From NCBI GenBank assembly GCA_051650265.1, contig JBOFIR010000034.1, forward strand, positions 1 to 24,680: a stretch of 24,680 bases of DNA, read 5' to 3'. Made by a program: the position numbers and the translations under genes. Position 1 is the first letter of the stretch, and each line of letters starts with the position of its first letter. Source of the stretch: JBOFEH01 sp051650265 (GTDB lineage: Bacteria; Bacillota; Clostridia; Lachnospirales; Cellulosilyticaceae). The notes below the pieces were generated by a model that was not told where the DNA came from, searched no databases, and saw nothing but the letters and a program-made list of their open reading frames with translations. Of this stretch, positions 7,585-13,627 are shown in pieces.

Positions 7585-7614
7585 ATTTTACCATATATTT
7601 TTGAGGCCTTGCAA
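7585..7614 (-). promoter_or_regulatory. Promoter of yebC
   Basis: TTGCAA (7609-7614), an 18-base spacer ending TGG, and TAAAAT (7585-7590) on the minus strand, a TGn-extended -10. The -35 directly abuts the stop codon of the upstream yigZ gene. Confidence 0.5.
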
Positions 7615-8247
7615 CTATAAAGGCCTAGAAATAAGCTCATATTCCCCTTCTGCAATGGAGACCTCTGCATTGGTCGCATCAATCATCCAGTTGGTAAATA
7701 CCTGTTCTTGTCCCATCTCTATTTCTACCACAAAAGTTACGATTTCTGTGTACTGTGTATCTCGAATCGTATAGCCTTTTTCATTGAGCAGGTACTGTAC
7801 TCTCCCTGATAAACCATAGTCTGATTGAACCTCAAAAAGACAAATACGCATACGTTTTATAAGTCCTGCAGTTAATACACCCTCCTTGGCGCTTCTTCCA
7901 TAAGCACGTACAAGTCCACCTGTCCCAAGCAGTGTCCCACCAAAATAGCGTGTCACCACAATCAGGGTATTCTTGATATCTTGCCCTTTTAGTACATCTA
8001 ATATGGGTTTACCTGCAGTCCCTTGGGGCTCTCCGTCATCGCTAAACCTTTGAATCTCATTTTTTTCCCCAATCTGGTAGGCATAGCAATTGTGCGTTGC
8101 ATCCCAATACTTTTTACGCAATACTGCCAGATATGTATCTGCCTCCTCCTGACTTTCTACAGGATATACTGTGGCAATAAATCTAGATTTTTTTTCGATG
8201 ATTTCAGCCTCTGCTGCCTTTTCTATTGTTACATATTGATCTAACAT
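7615..8247 (-). CDS. yigZ: YigZ/YvyE family protein (IMPACT family)
   Basis: Cytosolic protein of about 210 residues, the usual length. The N-terminal IMPACT domain (UPF0029, about residues 1-125) shows the family signatures KKSRFIATV, DATHNCYAYQIG, RFSDDGEPQGTAGKPIL and VTRYFGGTLLGTGGLVRAYG. The C-terminal part (about 130-205) is the DUF1949-like ferredoxin-fold domain. The biochemical role is not settled; structural work suggested nucleic-acid binding, and eukaryotic IMPACT competes in GCN2 signalling. I chose the ATG at 8247, 6 bases after AAAGGTG. A GTG at 8301 would add 18 residues but lies upstream of the predicted transcription start. Stand-alone gene; the next gene downstream is yebC. 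Confidence 0.93.
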   Translation of the reverse strand: MLDQYVTIEKAAEAEIIEKKSRFIATVYPVESQEEADTYLAVLRKKYWDATHNCYAYQIGEKNEIQRFSDDGEPQGTAGKPILDVLKGQDIKNTLIVVTRYFGGTLLGTGGLVRAYGRSAKEGVLTAGLIKRMRICLFEVQSDYGLSGRVQYLLNEKGYTIRDTQYTEIVTFVVEIEMGQEQVFTNWMIDATNAEVSIAEGEYELISRPL

Positions 8248-8284
8248 CGTATCACCTTTATCTCTCTCATATTCTGCTGATTCT

Positions 8285-8314
8285 ATAGTACCATAAATCA
8301 CACAGACATTTCAA
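8285..8314 (-). promoter_or_regulatory. Candidate promoter of yigZ
   Basis: TTGAAA (8309-8314), an 18-base spacer ending TGG, then TACTAT (8285-8290) on the minus strand. It places the transcript start near 8278, which excludes the upstream GTG as the start codon. Confidence 0.4.
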
Positions 8315-8321
8315 TGCGCGT

Positions 8322-8351
8322 AATAAAGAAGAAAAGTGGCCACAAGGCCAC
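8322..8351 (-). terminator. Terminator of the small 81-aa gene
   Basis: A GC-rich stem GTGGCC/GGCCAC (8336-8341 and 8346-8351) with a 4-base loop, followed on the minus strand by TTTTCTTCTTTATT. It begins 5 bases after the stop codon at 8356. Confidence 0.85.
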
Positions 8352-8355
8352 CTGA

Positions 8356-8601
8356 TCATTGGATATAGTCGTCTAGAATTTCGCACATAGAAATAAGGCT
8401 TACCATCCCGTTTTTCATTTTTTGAACCATATCATAAGCTTCTTTGTAAGAGCGGGTGAAATATTCACTGTCACATACAATTTTGTTCTCTCTCTCTTCT
8501 TCTAACTCAATCCCATAATTTTTTTCTCTCTGTATTATATAATACTTAATCATTTTTTCCCCCATGTGTTGGGTTCCTAAAAGTTCTTTATAAATTTGCA
8601 T
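8356..8601 (-). CDS. Small uncharacterised protein, possibly DUF6514-like
   Basis: 81-residue acidic-basic soluble protein with no signal or membrane segment. The core KYYIIQREKNYGIELEEERE followed by a charged helix (YKEAYDMVQKMKNGMV) and the C-terminal hydrophobic EILDDYI resembles the small clostridial DUF6514 proteins. I am not certain of that match and no function is known for them. The chosen ATG at 8601 follows GGGGGAG by about 5 bases and AAGGAGG by about 13; an ATG at 8565 would still give a 69-residue protein beginning MGEKMIKYYII. The gene has its own -10 box and a tight terminator, which together with the strong ribosome binding site makes it a real gene and not a chance frame. 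Confidence 0.7.
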   Translation of the reverse strand: MQIYKELLGTQHMGEKMIKYYIIQREKNYGIELEEERENKIVCDSEYFTRSYKEAYDMVQKMKNGMVSLISMCEILDDYIQ

Positions 8602-8629
8602 ATTTCTCCCCCGCCTCCTTTACCTTATC

Positions 8630-8635
8630 ATTATA
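8630..8635 (-). promoter_or_regulatory. -10 box of the small 81-aa gene
   Basis: A perfect TATAAT on the minus strand, 28 bases before the start codon and just upstream of the ribosome binding site. The -35 match is weak, so the promoter may be weak or activator-dependent. Confidence 0.4.
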
Positions 8636-8747
8636 CAAGAAAAATTCCGATAATTAAAACTTTTTCTATCGCAAGTTTTTATACTATCAGAGAATATTCG
8701 ACGTATTTATTCCATTAACTGGAATTAGCGCAGCTTTTATGTTGAGT

Positions 8748-8773
8748 ACATCTTTTTATATAGCAAAAGATGT
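8748..8773. repeat. 9-bp hairpin just beyond the hflX terminator
   Basis: ACATCTTTT (8748-8756) and AAAAGATGT (8765-8773) pair around an 8-base loop. It directly follows the T tract of the hflX terminator on the minus strand and could act as a second stop or stabilise a 3' end. The rest of the 8602-8747 spacer shows only the small gene's promoter. Confidence 0.4.
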
Positions 8774-8774
8774 C

Positions 8775-8809
8775 GAAAAAAATATAGACTAGGAAAATTC
8801 CTAGTCTAT
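8775..8809 (-). terminator. Terminator of hflX
   Basis: ATAGACTAGGAA (8784-8795) and its complement (8798-8809) form a 12-bp stem with a minimal loop, followed on the minus strand by TATTTTTTTCG. The hflX stop codon (TAG, 8801-8803) lies inside the stem. Confidence 0.85.
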
Positions 8810-10057
8810 TATATATGGTGCTACTTTATAAAATTTATCTTGATTGATAAAGCCCGTCAGCTGGACACCTTCATTCAAATACTCTTCCTCAAGTTTTTCA
8901 CCATATTTGTGGCAAAACGCAAGTACCTCTGGCGCTGTATAAGGAAGCATTACTTTAAAAGATTTCATTTCTTCATAGATAATATTTTCAATCATCTGAA
9001 GCAGTTCTTCTAAATTTTCTCCTGATTTTGCTGAAATTGCAACCTGATATTCCGTATGGGTATCTTTAAGATAATTGTCCTCTACTTGGTCTATTTTATT
9101 AGACACACTAATAATTGGCATATCTTTGATTTCTAATTTTTCAAGTGTCTCATAGACTACTTCAAGATGTGTCTCTAAATGCTCAGAACTTGCATCCATC
9201 ACATGAAGAATAATATCTGCATATTTGGCTTCTTCAAGTGTGGAATAAAAGGCCTTCACCAAGTGGTGAGGCAATTTACGGATAAACCCAACTGTATCCG
9301 TAAACATCACCTCTGTCCCACTTGGCAGGGCAACTGCACGCACTGTAGGGTCTAGGGTTGCAAACAACTGATTAGCAGCATAGATGTCACTGCCACTCAG
9401 TTTATTGAGTAGCGTAGACTTACCTGCATTGGTATAGCCTACAATAGCTACCACTGGGACATTATTCTTGTCACGTCGAGAACGTAGGAGTTCGCGATGT
9501 CTCTCCATTTCCTTGATCTCACCTTTGAGAATATCCATACGTGTACGGATATGACGTTTATCTGTCTCTAGCTTTTTCTCCCCAGGACCTCTCGTACCAA
9601 TCCCACCGCCTTGTCTTGAAAGCATTTGACCAAAACCACCAAGTCTTGAGTATTGATATTTGAGCTGTGCCATCTCAACTTGCAACTTACCTTCTCTTGA
9701 ACGCGCACGTTGTGCAAATATATCTAAAATGACCATCGTACGGTCCATAACTTTAATTCCTAGCATCTCTGTCAAGTTACGCATTTGAACGGGTGAAAGT
9801 TCATCATCTGATACCACACCTGTCGCACCATGAAGCATAGCCATCTCTCTAATCTCTTCTACCTTACCACTACCAATATAGTGTCCTGGATTAATACTAT
9901 CCACACGTTGGAGTACTTTAGCTGCTGTCACCGCACCTGCAGTCTTTACAAGTTCCTCTAGCTCATCGAGACTCTCCCATGCTTCATTTTCATCACACTG
10001 TTTTTTTTGGGCTGCAAACAATATGAGTACTTCTTGTTCTTCCTTTAATTGTTCCAT
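8801..10057 (-). CDS. hflX: GTPase HflX, ribosome-associated
   Basis: Obg-HflX superfamily GTPase, 418 residues. The N-terminal HflX domain (about residues 1-180) contains NPGHYIGSGKVEEI, DDELSPVQMRNL and the glycine-rich linker GGGIGTRGPGEKKLETDKRHI. The G domain (about 200-365) has the P loop GYTNAGKST (207-215), DTVGF as G3 and SNKID as G4. The C-terminal tail (about 365-418) is the usual short domain. HflX binds the 50S subunit and splits stalled or heat-damaged ribosomes. AGAGG precedes the ATG by about 6 bases. It starts only 38 bases after the glnN stop codon, with no hairpin between, so read-through from glnN is likely. It ends at a strong terminator. All motifs are intact. Confidence 0.96.
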   Translation of the reverse strand: MEQLKEEQEVLILFAAQKKQCDENEAWESLDELEELVKTAGAVTAAKVLQRVDSINPGHYIGSGKVEEIREMAMLHGATGVVSDDELSPVQMRNLTEMLGIKVMDRTMVILDIFAQRARSREGKLQVEMAQLKYQYSRLGGFGQMLSRQGGGIGTRGPGEKKLETDKRHIRTRMDILKGEIKEMERHRELLRSRRDKNNVPVVAIVGYTNAGKSTLLNKLSGSDIYAANQLFATLDPTVRAVALPSGTEVMFTDTVGFIRKLPHHLVKAFYSTLEEAKYADIILHVMDASSEHLETHLEVVYETLEKLEIKDMPIISVSNKIDQVEDNYLKDTHTEYQVAISAKSGENLEELLQMIENIIYEEMKSFKVMLPYTAPEVLAFCHKYGEKLEEEYLNEGVQLTGFINQDKFYKVAPYIID

Positions 10058-10095
10058 AATGACCTCTTTCGGTAAATAATTTCTCTACTATTTAA

Positions 10096-12201
10096 TTATA
10101 CCCTAAATAAGAGTTCGCTATAAGTAGGAATTGGCCAAATACGCTCATCTACGATTGTTTCTAAAGCATCTACCTCTTGGCGTAGTGCTTCCATGCGTGG
10201 CATAATTTGCTCTTTGAAAGCAATTGCTTTTTCCATTCCCTCTAAATGCACATTGATATGAGCAAGTGTTATATCAAGTGTATCCACACATGCCTTCATA
10301 TTTTCAAGATGTGTTGTCAGTTCATCTAACAGCTCTGCTTGTGCTTCTGTTTTGAAGCGACCAAGTGCTGTGAGTAAACTCACATTTTGTGCGATGTTTG
10401 TTGTATATTCCATAACAGCTGGCATAAATTGTGTACGTGTCATGTTCACCATTGTTTTTGCTTCGATGTTAATTGTTTTATAGTATTCCTCAATCAGAAT
10501 CTCATAGCGTGCACGAAGTTCTGATTCGCCATATACTTTGTATTTTGAGAAAAGTTCTACTGAACTTGCTGCAAGAAGTGAAGGAATAACATCTACTGTT
10601 GCACGGTGGTTTGCTAGACCTCTTTTAGCAGCTTCTTCTACCCATTCTTCTGAATAACCATTGCCATCGAAAATAATTCGACCATGTGCTTCTAATGTTT
10701 CTTTCATAATCTGTGCAACTGCTGCTTCTTTATTATCTGCATTTTCAAGAAGTGCTGCAAATGCGTCTAACGCTTCTGCTACCGCTGTATTGATCACAAC
10801 GTTCGCCTCAGATACACATCCTGATGAAGGGAACATTCTAAACTCAAACTTATTTCCTGTGAAAGCAAATGGTGATGTGCGGTTACGGTCTGTTACTTCT
10901 TTTCTTAATTTCGGCATAGTGGAAACGCCCATTTCCATTACTTCTTTTTTCATCTTACCTGCATCTTCACCTTTTGCAATATGGTAGATAAGTTCTGTTA
11001 AGTGATCCCCTAAGAAAATAGAAATAATTGCTGGTGGCGCTTCATTCCCACCCAGACGATGATCATTTCCCGCTGTGGCAGAGGAAAGTCTGATTAGATC
11101 TGCATGTGTATCCACTGCTTTGATAACTGCAGCAAGGAATACCAAGAATTCAAGATTTTCTTTTGGATCTTTTCCTGGAGAGAATAAATTTTTCCCTGTA
11201 TCTGTTACAAGTGACCAGTTATCATGTTTTCCGGAACCATTTACACCTCTGAATGGTTTTTCGTGAAGCAAGCATGCAAGATCATGACGATTTGCTACTT
11301 TTTGAAGAACTTCCATTACAAGTTGGTTTTGGTCAGATGCCACGTTTGCAGTTGCAAAGATTGGTGCAAGTTCATGCTGAGCTGGCGCTACCTCATTATG
11401 TTTTGTTTTAGAAGGTACACCTAGCTTCCAAAGTTCGATATCAATCTCTCTCATAAACTTACCGATTTTTTCTTTGATACTACCATAGTAGTGGTCTTCC
11501 ATCTCTTGACCTTTTGGAGGCATCGCACCAAATAACGTTCTACCTGTAAAGATGAGGTCTTTACGTTGTTGATACTGTCTCTTATCTACAAGAAAATACT
11601 CTTGTTCCGCCCCTACTGTTGTAATAACTTTTTGTGTCTGAGTGTCACCTAAACCACGTAACACACGAAGAGCTGCACCTTGAATAGCCTCCATAGAACG
11701 TAAAAGTGGTGTTTTTTTATCGAGTGCTTCACCTGAATGAGAATAGAATGCAGTTGGAATACAAAGTGCAACGCCACTGATATCTTCCTTTAAGAAAGCA
11801 GGTGATGTACAATCCCATACTGTATAACCTCTTGCCTCAAATGTTTGTCTCAGTCCACCAGATGGGAATGACGAACCATCTGCCTCTCCTTTAATTAATT
11901 CTTTCCCTGAAAACTCCATGATCACACGACCATCAGAAGCAGGTGATAAGAAGGAATCATGCTTTTCAGCTGTACGACCATTCATTGGTTGGAACCAATG
12001 TGTAAAGTGAGTTGCCCCGTGTTCAATGGCCCAGTCTTTCATGGCATTTGCTACTACCTCGGCTACGCTTGGATCAAGCTGAAGTCCCTCATCAATCGTC
12101 TTATGTAATTGCTTATAAGTTGATTTTGGCAAACGCTCGCGCATTACCTTGTCGTCAAATACATTTTTCCCAAATAACTCAGATAGTTTGATATCTTCCA
12201 T
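10096..12201 (-). CDS. glnN: Glutamine synthetase type III
   Basis: Large dodecameric glutamine synthetase (GSIII) that makes glutamine from glutamate, ammonia and ATP in the cytosol. From the ATG at 12201 it has 701 residues, within the family range of about 690-730, far longer than type I. The N-terminal block LSELFGKNVFDDKVMRERLP and the GSIII segments THWFQPMNG, GAEQEYFLVD, KHNEVAPAQHELAP, NGSGKHDNWS and GGNEAPPAIIS are all present, giving the expected metal- and nucleotide-binding residues. The C-terminal half is the GSIII-specific helical region (LTTHLENMKACVDTLD and after). AGAGGTG lies 7 bases before this ATG. The reading frame is open back to an ATG at 12294, but that stretch is leader RNA containing a terminator and lies at or before the predicted transcript start. 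Probably co-transcribed with hflX. Confidence 0.95.
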   Translation of the reverse strand: MEDIKLSELFGKNVFDDKVMRERLPKSTYKQLHKTIDEGLQLDPSVAEVVANAMKDWAIEHGATHFTHWFQPMNGRTAEKHDSFLSPASDGRVIMEFSGKELIKGEADGSSFPSGGLRQTFEARGYTVWDCTSPAFLKEDISGVALCIPTAFYSHSGEALDKKTPLLRSMEAIQGAALRVLRGLGDTQTQKVITTVGAEQEYFLVDKRQYQQRKDLIFTGRTLFGAMPPKGQEMEDHYYGSIKEKIGKFMREIDIELWKLGVPSKTKHNEVAPAQHELAPIFATANVASDQNQLVMEVLQKVANRHDLACLLHEKPFRGVNGSGKHDNWSLVTDTGKNLFSPGKDPKENLEFLVFLAAVIKAVDTHADLIRLSSATAGNDHRLGGNEAPPAIISIFLGDHLTELIYHIAKGEDAGKMKKEVMEMGVSTMPKLRKEVTDRNRTSPFAFTGNKFEFRMFPSSGCVSEANVVINTAVAEALDAFAALLENADNKEAAVAQIMKETLEAHGRIIFDGNGYSEEWVEEAAKRGLANHRATVDVIPSLLAASSVELFSKYKVYGESELRARYEILIEEYYKTINIEAKTMVNMTRTQFMPAVMEYTTNIAQNVSLLTALGRFKTEAQAELLDELTTHLENMKACVDTLDITLAHINVHLEGMEKAIAFKEQIMPRMEALRQEVDALETIVDERIWPIPTYSELLFRV

Positions 12202-12242
12202 CTTTGCGCACCTCTTCTTCTCTGTAATATATAATGATTTAT

Positions 12243-12270
12243 AAAAAAGGCGTTCCATATGTGGAACGCC
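12243..12270 (-). terminator. Intrinsic terminator inside the glnN leader (candidate attenuator)
   Basis: Stem GGCGTTCCA/TGGAACGCC (12249-12257 and 12262-12270) with a 4-base loop, followed on the minus strand by TTTTTTAT. It sits between the promoter at 12299-12328 and the glnN ATG at 12201, so transcripts from that promoter must pass it. It could also end read-through from yunB, whose stop lies 114 bases upstream. Confidence 0.85.
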
Positions 12271-12298
12271 TTCACTGACTTGTATGATTTCCATCTCT

Positions 12299-12328
12299 AA
12301 TATAGCATGTGCAACTTATTATTGACAA
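12299..12328 (-). promoter_or_regulatory. Promoter of glnN
   Basis: TTGTCA (12323-12328), an 18-base spacer ending TGC, and TATATT (12299-12304) on the minus strand; 5 of 6 matches in both boxes plus a TGn extension. The predicted start near 12292 gives a leader of about 90 bases containing the terminator hairpin. No TGTNA-N7-TNACA GlnR/TnrA box was found nearby. Confidence 0.65.
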
Positions 12329-12383
12329 CACTTAAATTTTTAGAAAAATAATAGTGAAATCAGAAACGCCTTGTGCATAATGC

Positions 12384-13112
12384 CTATGGCAACATATCTT
12401 CAGTAAGGTCAGCCGGTGCAACATCTAGTATACTTTCTTTCGGTACATTAACATAGCTTGGTGGTACTTGGCCAGAGATCACTTTATCAATCAGAATGAC
12501 TTTACGCTTAACTTGTACCTGATCTGAGAAAAGTGGCACAACAACTTGGACCGTGGCGTCTATGTTAAGCCATACGACATGATTAACTTGGTTGATTCCT
12601 GTGGAACGAATATCATTGGAATAGTCCACCTTCACAGTTCCTACAGGCATAACCTTTATAATGATATCCGGTCCTAAGTTAGCAAAGATTCGGCTCCCTG
12701 TCGCATTACCTAGTGGCATCTTGAGTGATACTTCTCCAATATGTTGGAGTTCTTGATTGGTATTCGTAACAATATCAGTACAGATCTGATTGATTAATAT
12801 GGAGTTCACATTCCAAGAAATCAGCTCTCCTTTATCATTATAGTCATAACTTAAGAGATCATCTGTAGTAATCTGCTGCGCACTCAATGTATCCCTAATT
12901 GACTCGTTAATGGCTTCTGTTGCAAGAGCTGTTGCCTTAGCTTTAGCCATTGCCATCACCGATGGCATAACTTCTCGATCTAATTGAATATAAATTCCTG
13001 CAACTATGGCTATAATAATACAGATTGCAAAAATACCTTGCATACGATGGGCAAATTCCTGTCTTTGTCTATAGTTTGTCTGTCTGAATGCATATCGCCT
13101 TCTTCTCAACAT
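12384..13112 (-). CDS. yunB: Sporulation protein YunB
   Basis: Membrane-anchored protein of 242 residues. It has a basic N-terminus (MLRRRRYAFRQ), a single membrane helix (about residues 27-43, GIFAICIIIAIVAGIYI) and a large extracytoplasmic domain with the YunB features MAKAKATALATEAIN, INQICTDIVTNTNQEL and VKMP-like strands (IIIKVMPVGTVKVDY). In Bacillus subtilis yunB belongs to the sigma-E regulon of the mother cell and its loss reduces sporulation; the molecular role is not known. Its presence is the clearest sign that this organism forms spores. AGGAGG precedes the ATG by 6 bases. It follows the 105-aa gene on the same strand by 70 bases, with only a weak 6-bp hairpin (13159-13177) between, so the two may be one transcription unit. 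Confidence 0.88.
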   Translation of the reverse strand: MLRRRRYAFRQTNYRQRQEFAHRMQGIFAICIIIAIVAGIYIQLDREVMPSVMAMAKAKATALATEAINESIRDTLSAQQITTDDLLSYDYNDKGELISWNVNSILINQICTDIVTNTNQELQHIGEVSLKMPLGNATGSRIFANLGPDIIIKVMPVGTVKVDYSNDIRSTGINQVNHVVWLNIDATVQVVVPLFSDQVQVKRKVILIDKVISGQVPPSYVNVPKESILDVAPADLTEDMLP

Positions 13113-13182
13113 ATCAAGCCTCCTAAGTCAGACTTTTCTATTAATATATTCAAAGAAGGCTTGTACTCATGACAAGCTTTTG

Positions 13183-13500
13183 TCACCCGTGTGCTTTTAT
13201 TTTATTAAATACAATCTGTTCATAGAAATCAGTCGCCTTCTTAATGCTTGGGAAATCAAATTGATACATCTTATGCCCACATTGGACCTGTACACGAATT
13301 TCCCACATCTTCTCATGAATGCTTGTTTCACTGACTTTCTTAAATGGTAGCTTCTTCATCACCTGCTCTTGTTTAATAAGCAGAAAATCATCTGTCAAGC
13401 GAAGATTGGTTTTAATACGCCCCATGCGGCACTTATAGTGAGGGTGCCCCTTAAGTAATTTTCTTAAGAAAAGCCCACCTACATATAGTTGTTTTTTCAT
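13183..13500 (-). CDS. Small uncharacterised protein upstream of yunB
   Basis: 105-residue basic protein without signal peptide or clear membrane segment. I do not recognise it. The pattern of alternating strands (TNLRLTDDFLLIKQ, WEIRVQVQCGHKMYQFDF) followed by a C-terminal amphipathic helix (IKKATDFYEQIVFNKIKAHG) is that of a small beta-sandwich plus helix, as in PH-like domains; that is inference from the sequence pattern only. AAAGGAG lies 7 bases before the ATG. A sigma-E-like promoter is placed about 30 bases upstream, and yunB follows on the same strand, so a sporulation link is plausible. Confidence 0.65.
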   Translation of the reverse strand: MKKQLYVGGLFLRKLLKGHPHYKCRMGRIKTNLRLTDDFLLIKQEQVMKKLPFKKVSETSIHEKMWEIRVQVQCGHKMYQFDFPSIKKATDFYEQIVFNKIKAHG

Positions 13501-13530
13501 GACTATACTCCTTTATAGCATTATTTAAAC

Positions 13531-13558
13531 TTAGTATGACTTGAACCTAATGATTTAT
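13531..13558 (-). promoter_or_regulatory. Candidate sigma-E promoter for the small gene and yunB
   Basis: On the minus strand ATA (13556-13558), a 17-base spacer, then CATACTAA (13531-13538). This fits the sigma-E pattern of ATA, 16-18 bases, CATACANT except for the seventh and eighth positions. It would start transcription about 25 bases before the 105-aa gene. Short patterns like this occur by chance, so treat as tentative. Confidence 0.35.
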
Positions 13559-13574
13559 GTATGAAAATTCCCTT

Positions 13575-13603
13575 TTGCCCATGACCTAGTTATTTGGTAT
13601 AAT
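13575..13603 (+). promoter_or_regulatory. Promoter of the class A PBP gene
   Basis: TTGCCC (13575-13580), a 17-base spacer ending TGG, and a perfect TATAAT (13598-13603). Transcription would start near 13610, which makes the ATG at 13610-13612 unusable and supports the start at 13628. Confidence 0.6.
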
Positions 13604-13627
13604 AACAAAATGAGGAGGATGAAATCT

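Noticed and set aside
7604..7626. Inverted repeat AGGCCTT/AAGGCCT at the end of yigZ as a terminator
   Set aside because: It is not followed by a T tract on either strand, so I do not call it a terminator.
8248..8301. GTG start for yigZ at 8301
   Set aside because: No ribosome binding site, and it precedes the predicted transcript start; the ATG at 8247 follows AAAGGTG and gives the family length.
12202..12294. N-terminal extension of glnN from an ATG at 12294
   Set aside because: It has no ribosome binding site, begins at or before the predicted transcript start, and encodes the terminator hairpin; the ATG at 12201 has AGAGGTG and gives the normal GSIII N-terminus.
12243..12294. ANTAR-type twin-hairpin antiterminator target in the glnN leader
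   Set aside because: Only one hairpin is clear and its hexaloop (ACATAT if the last pair is open) lacks G at position 4.
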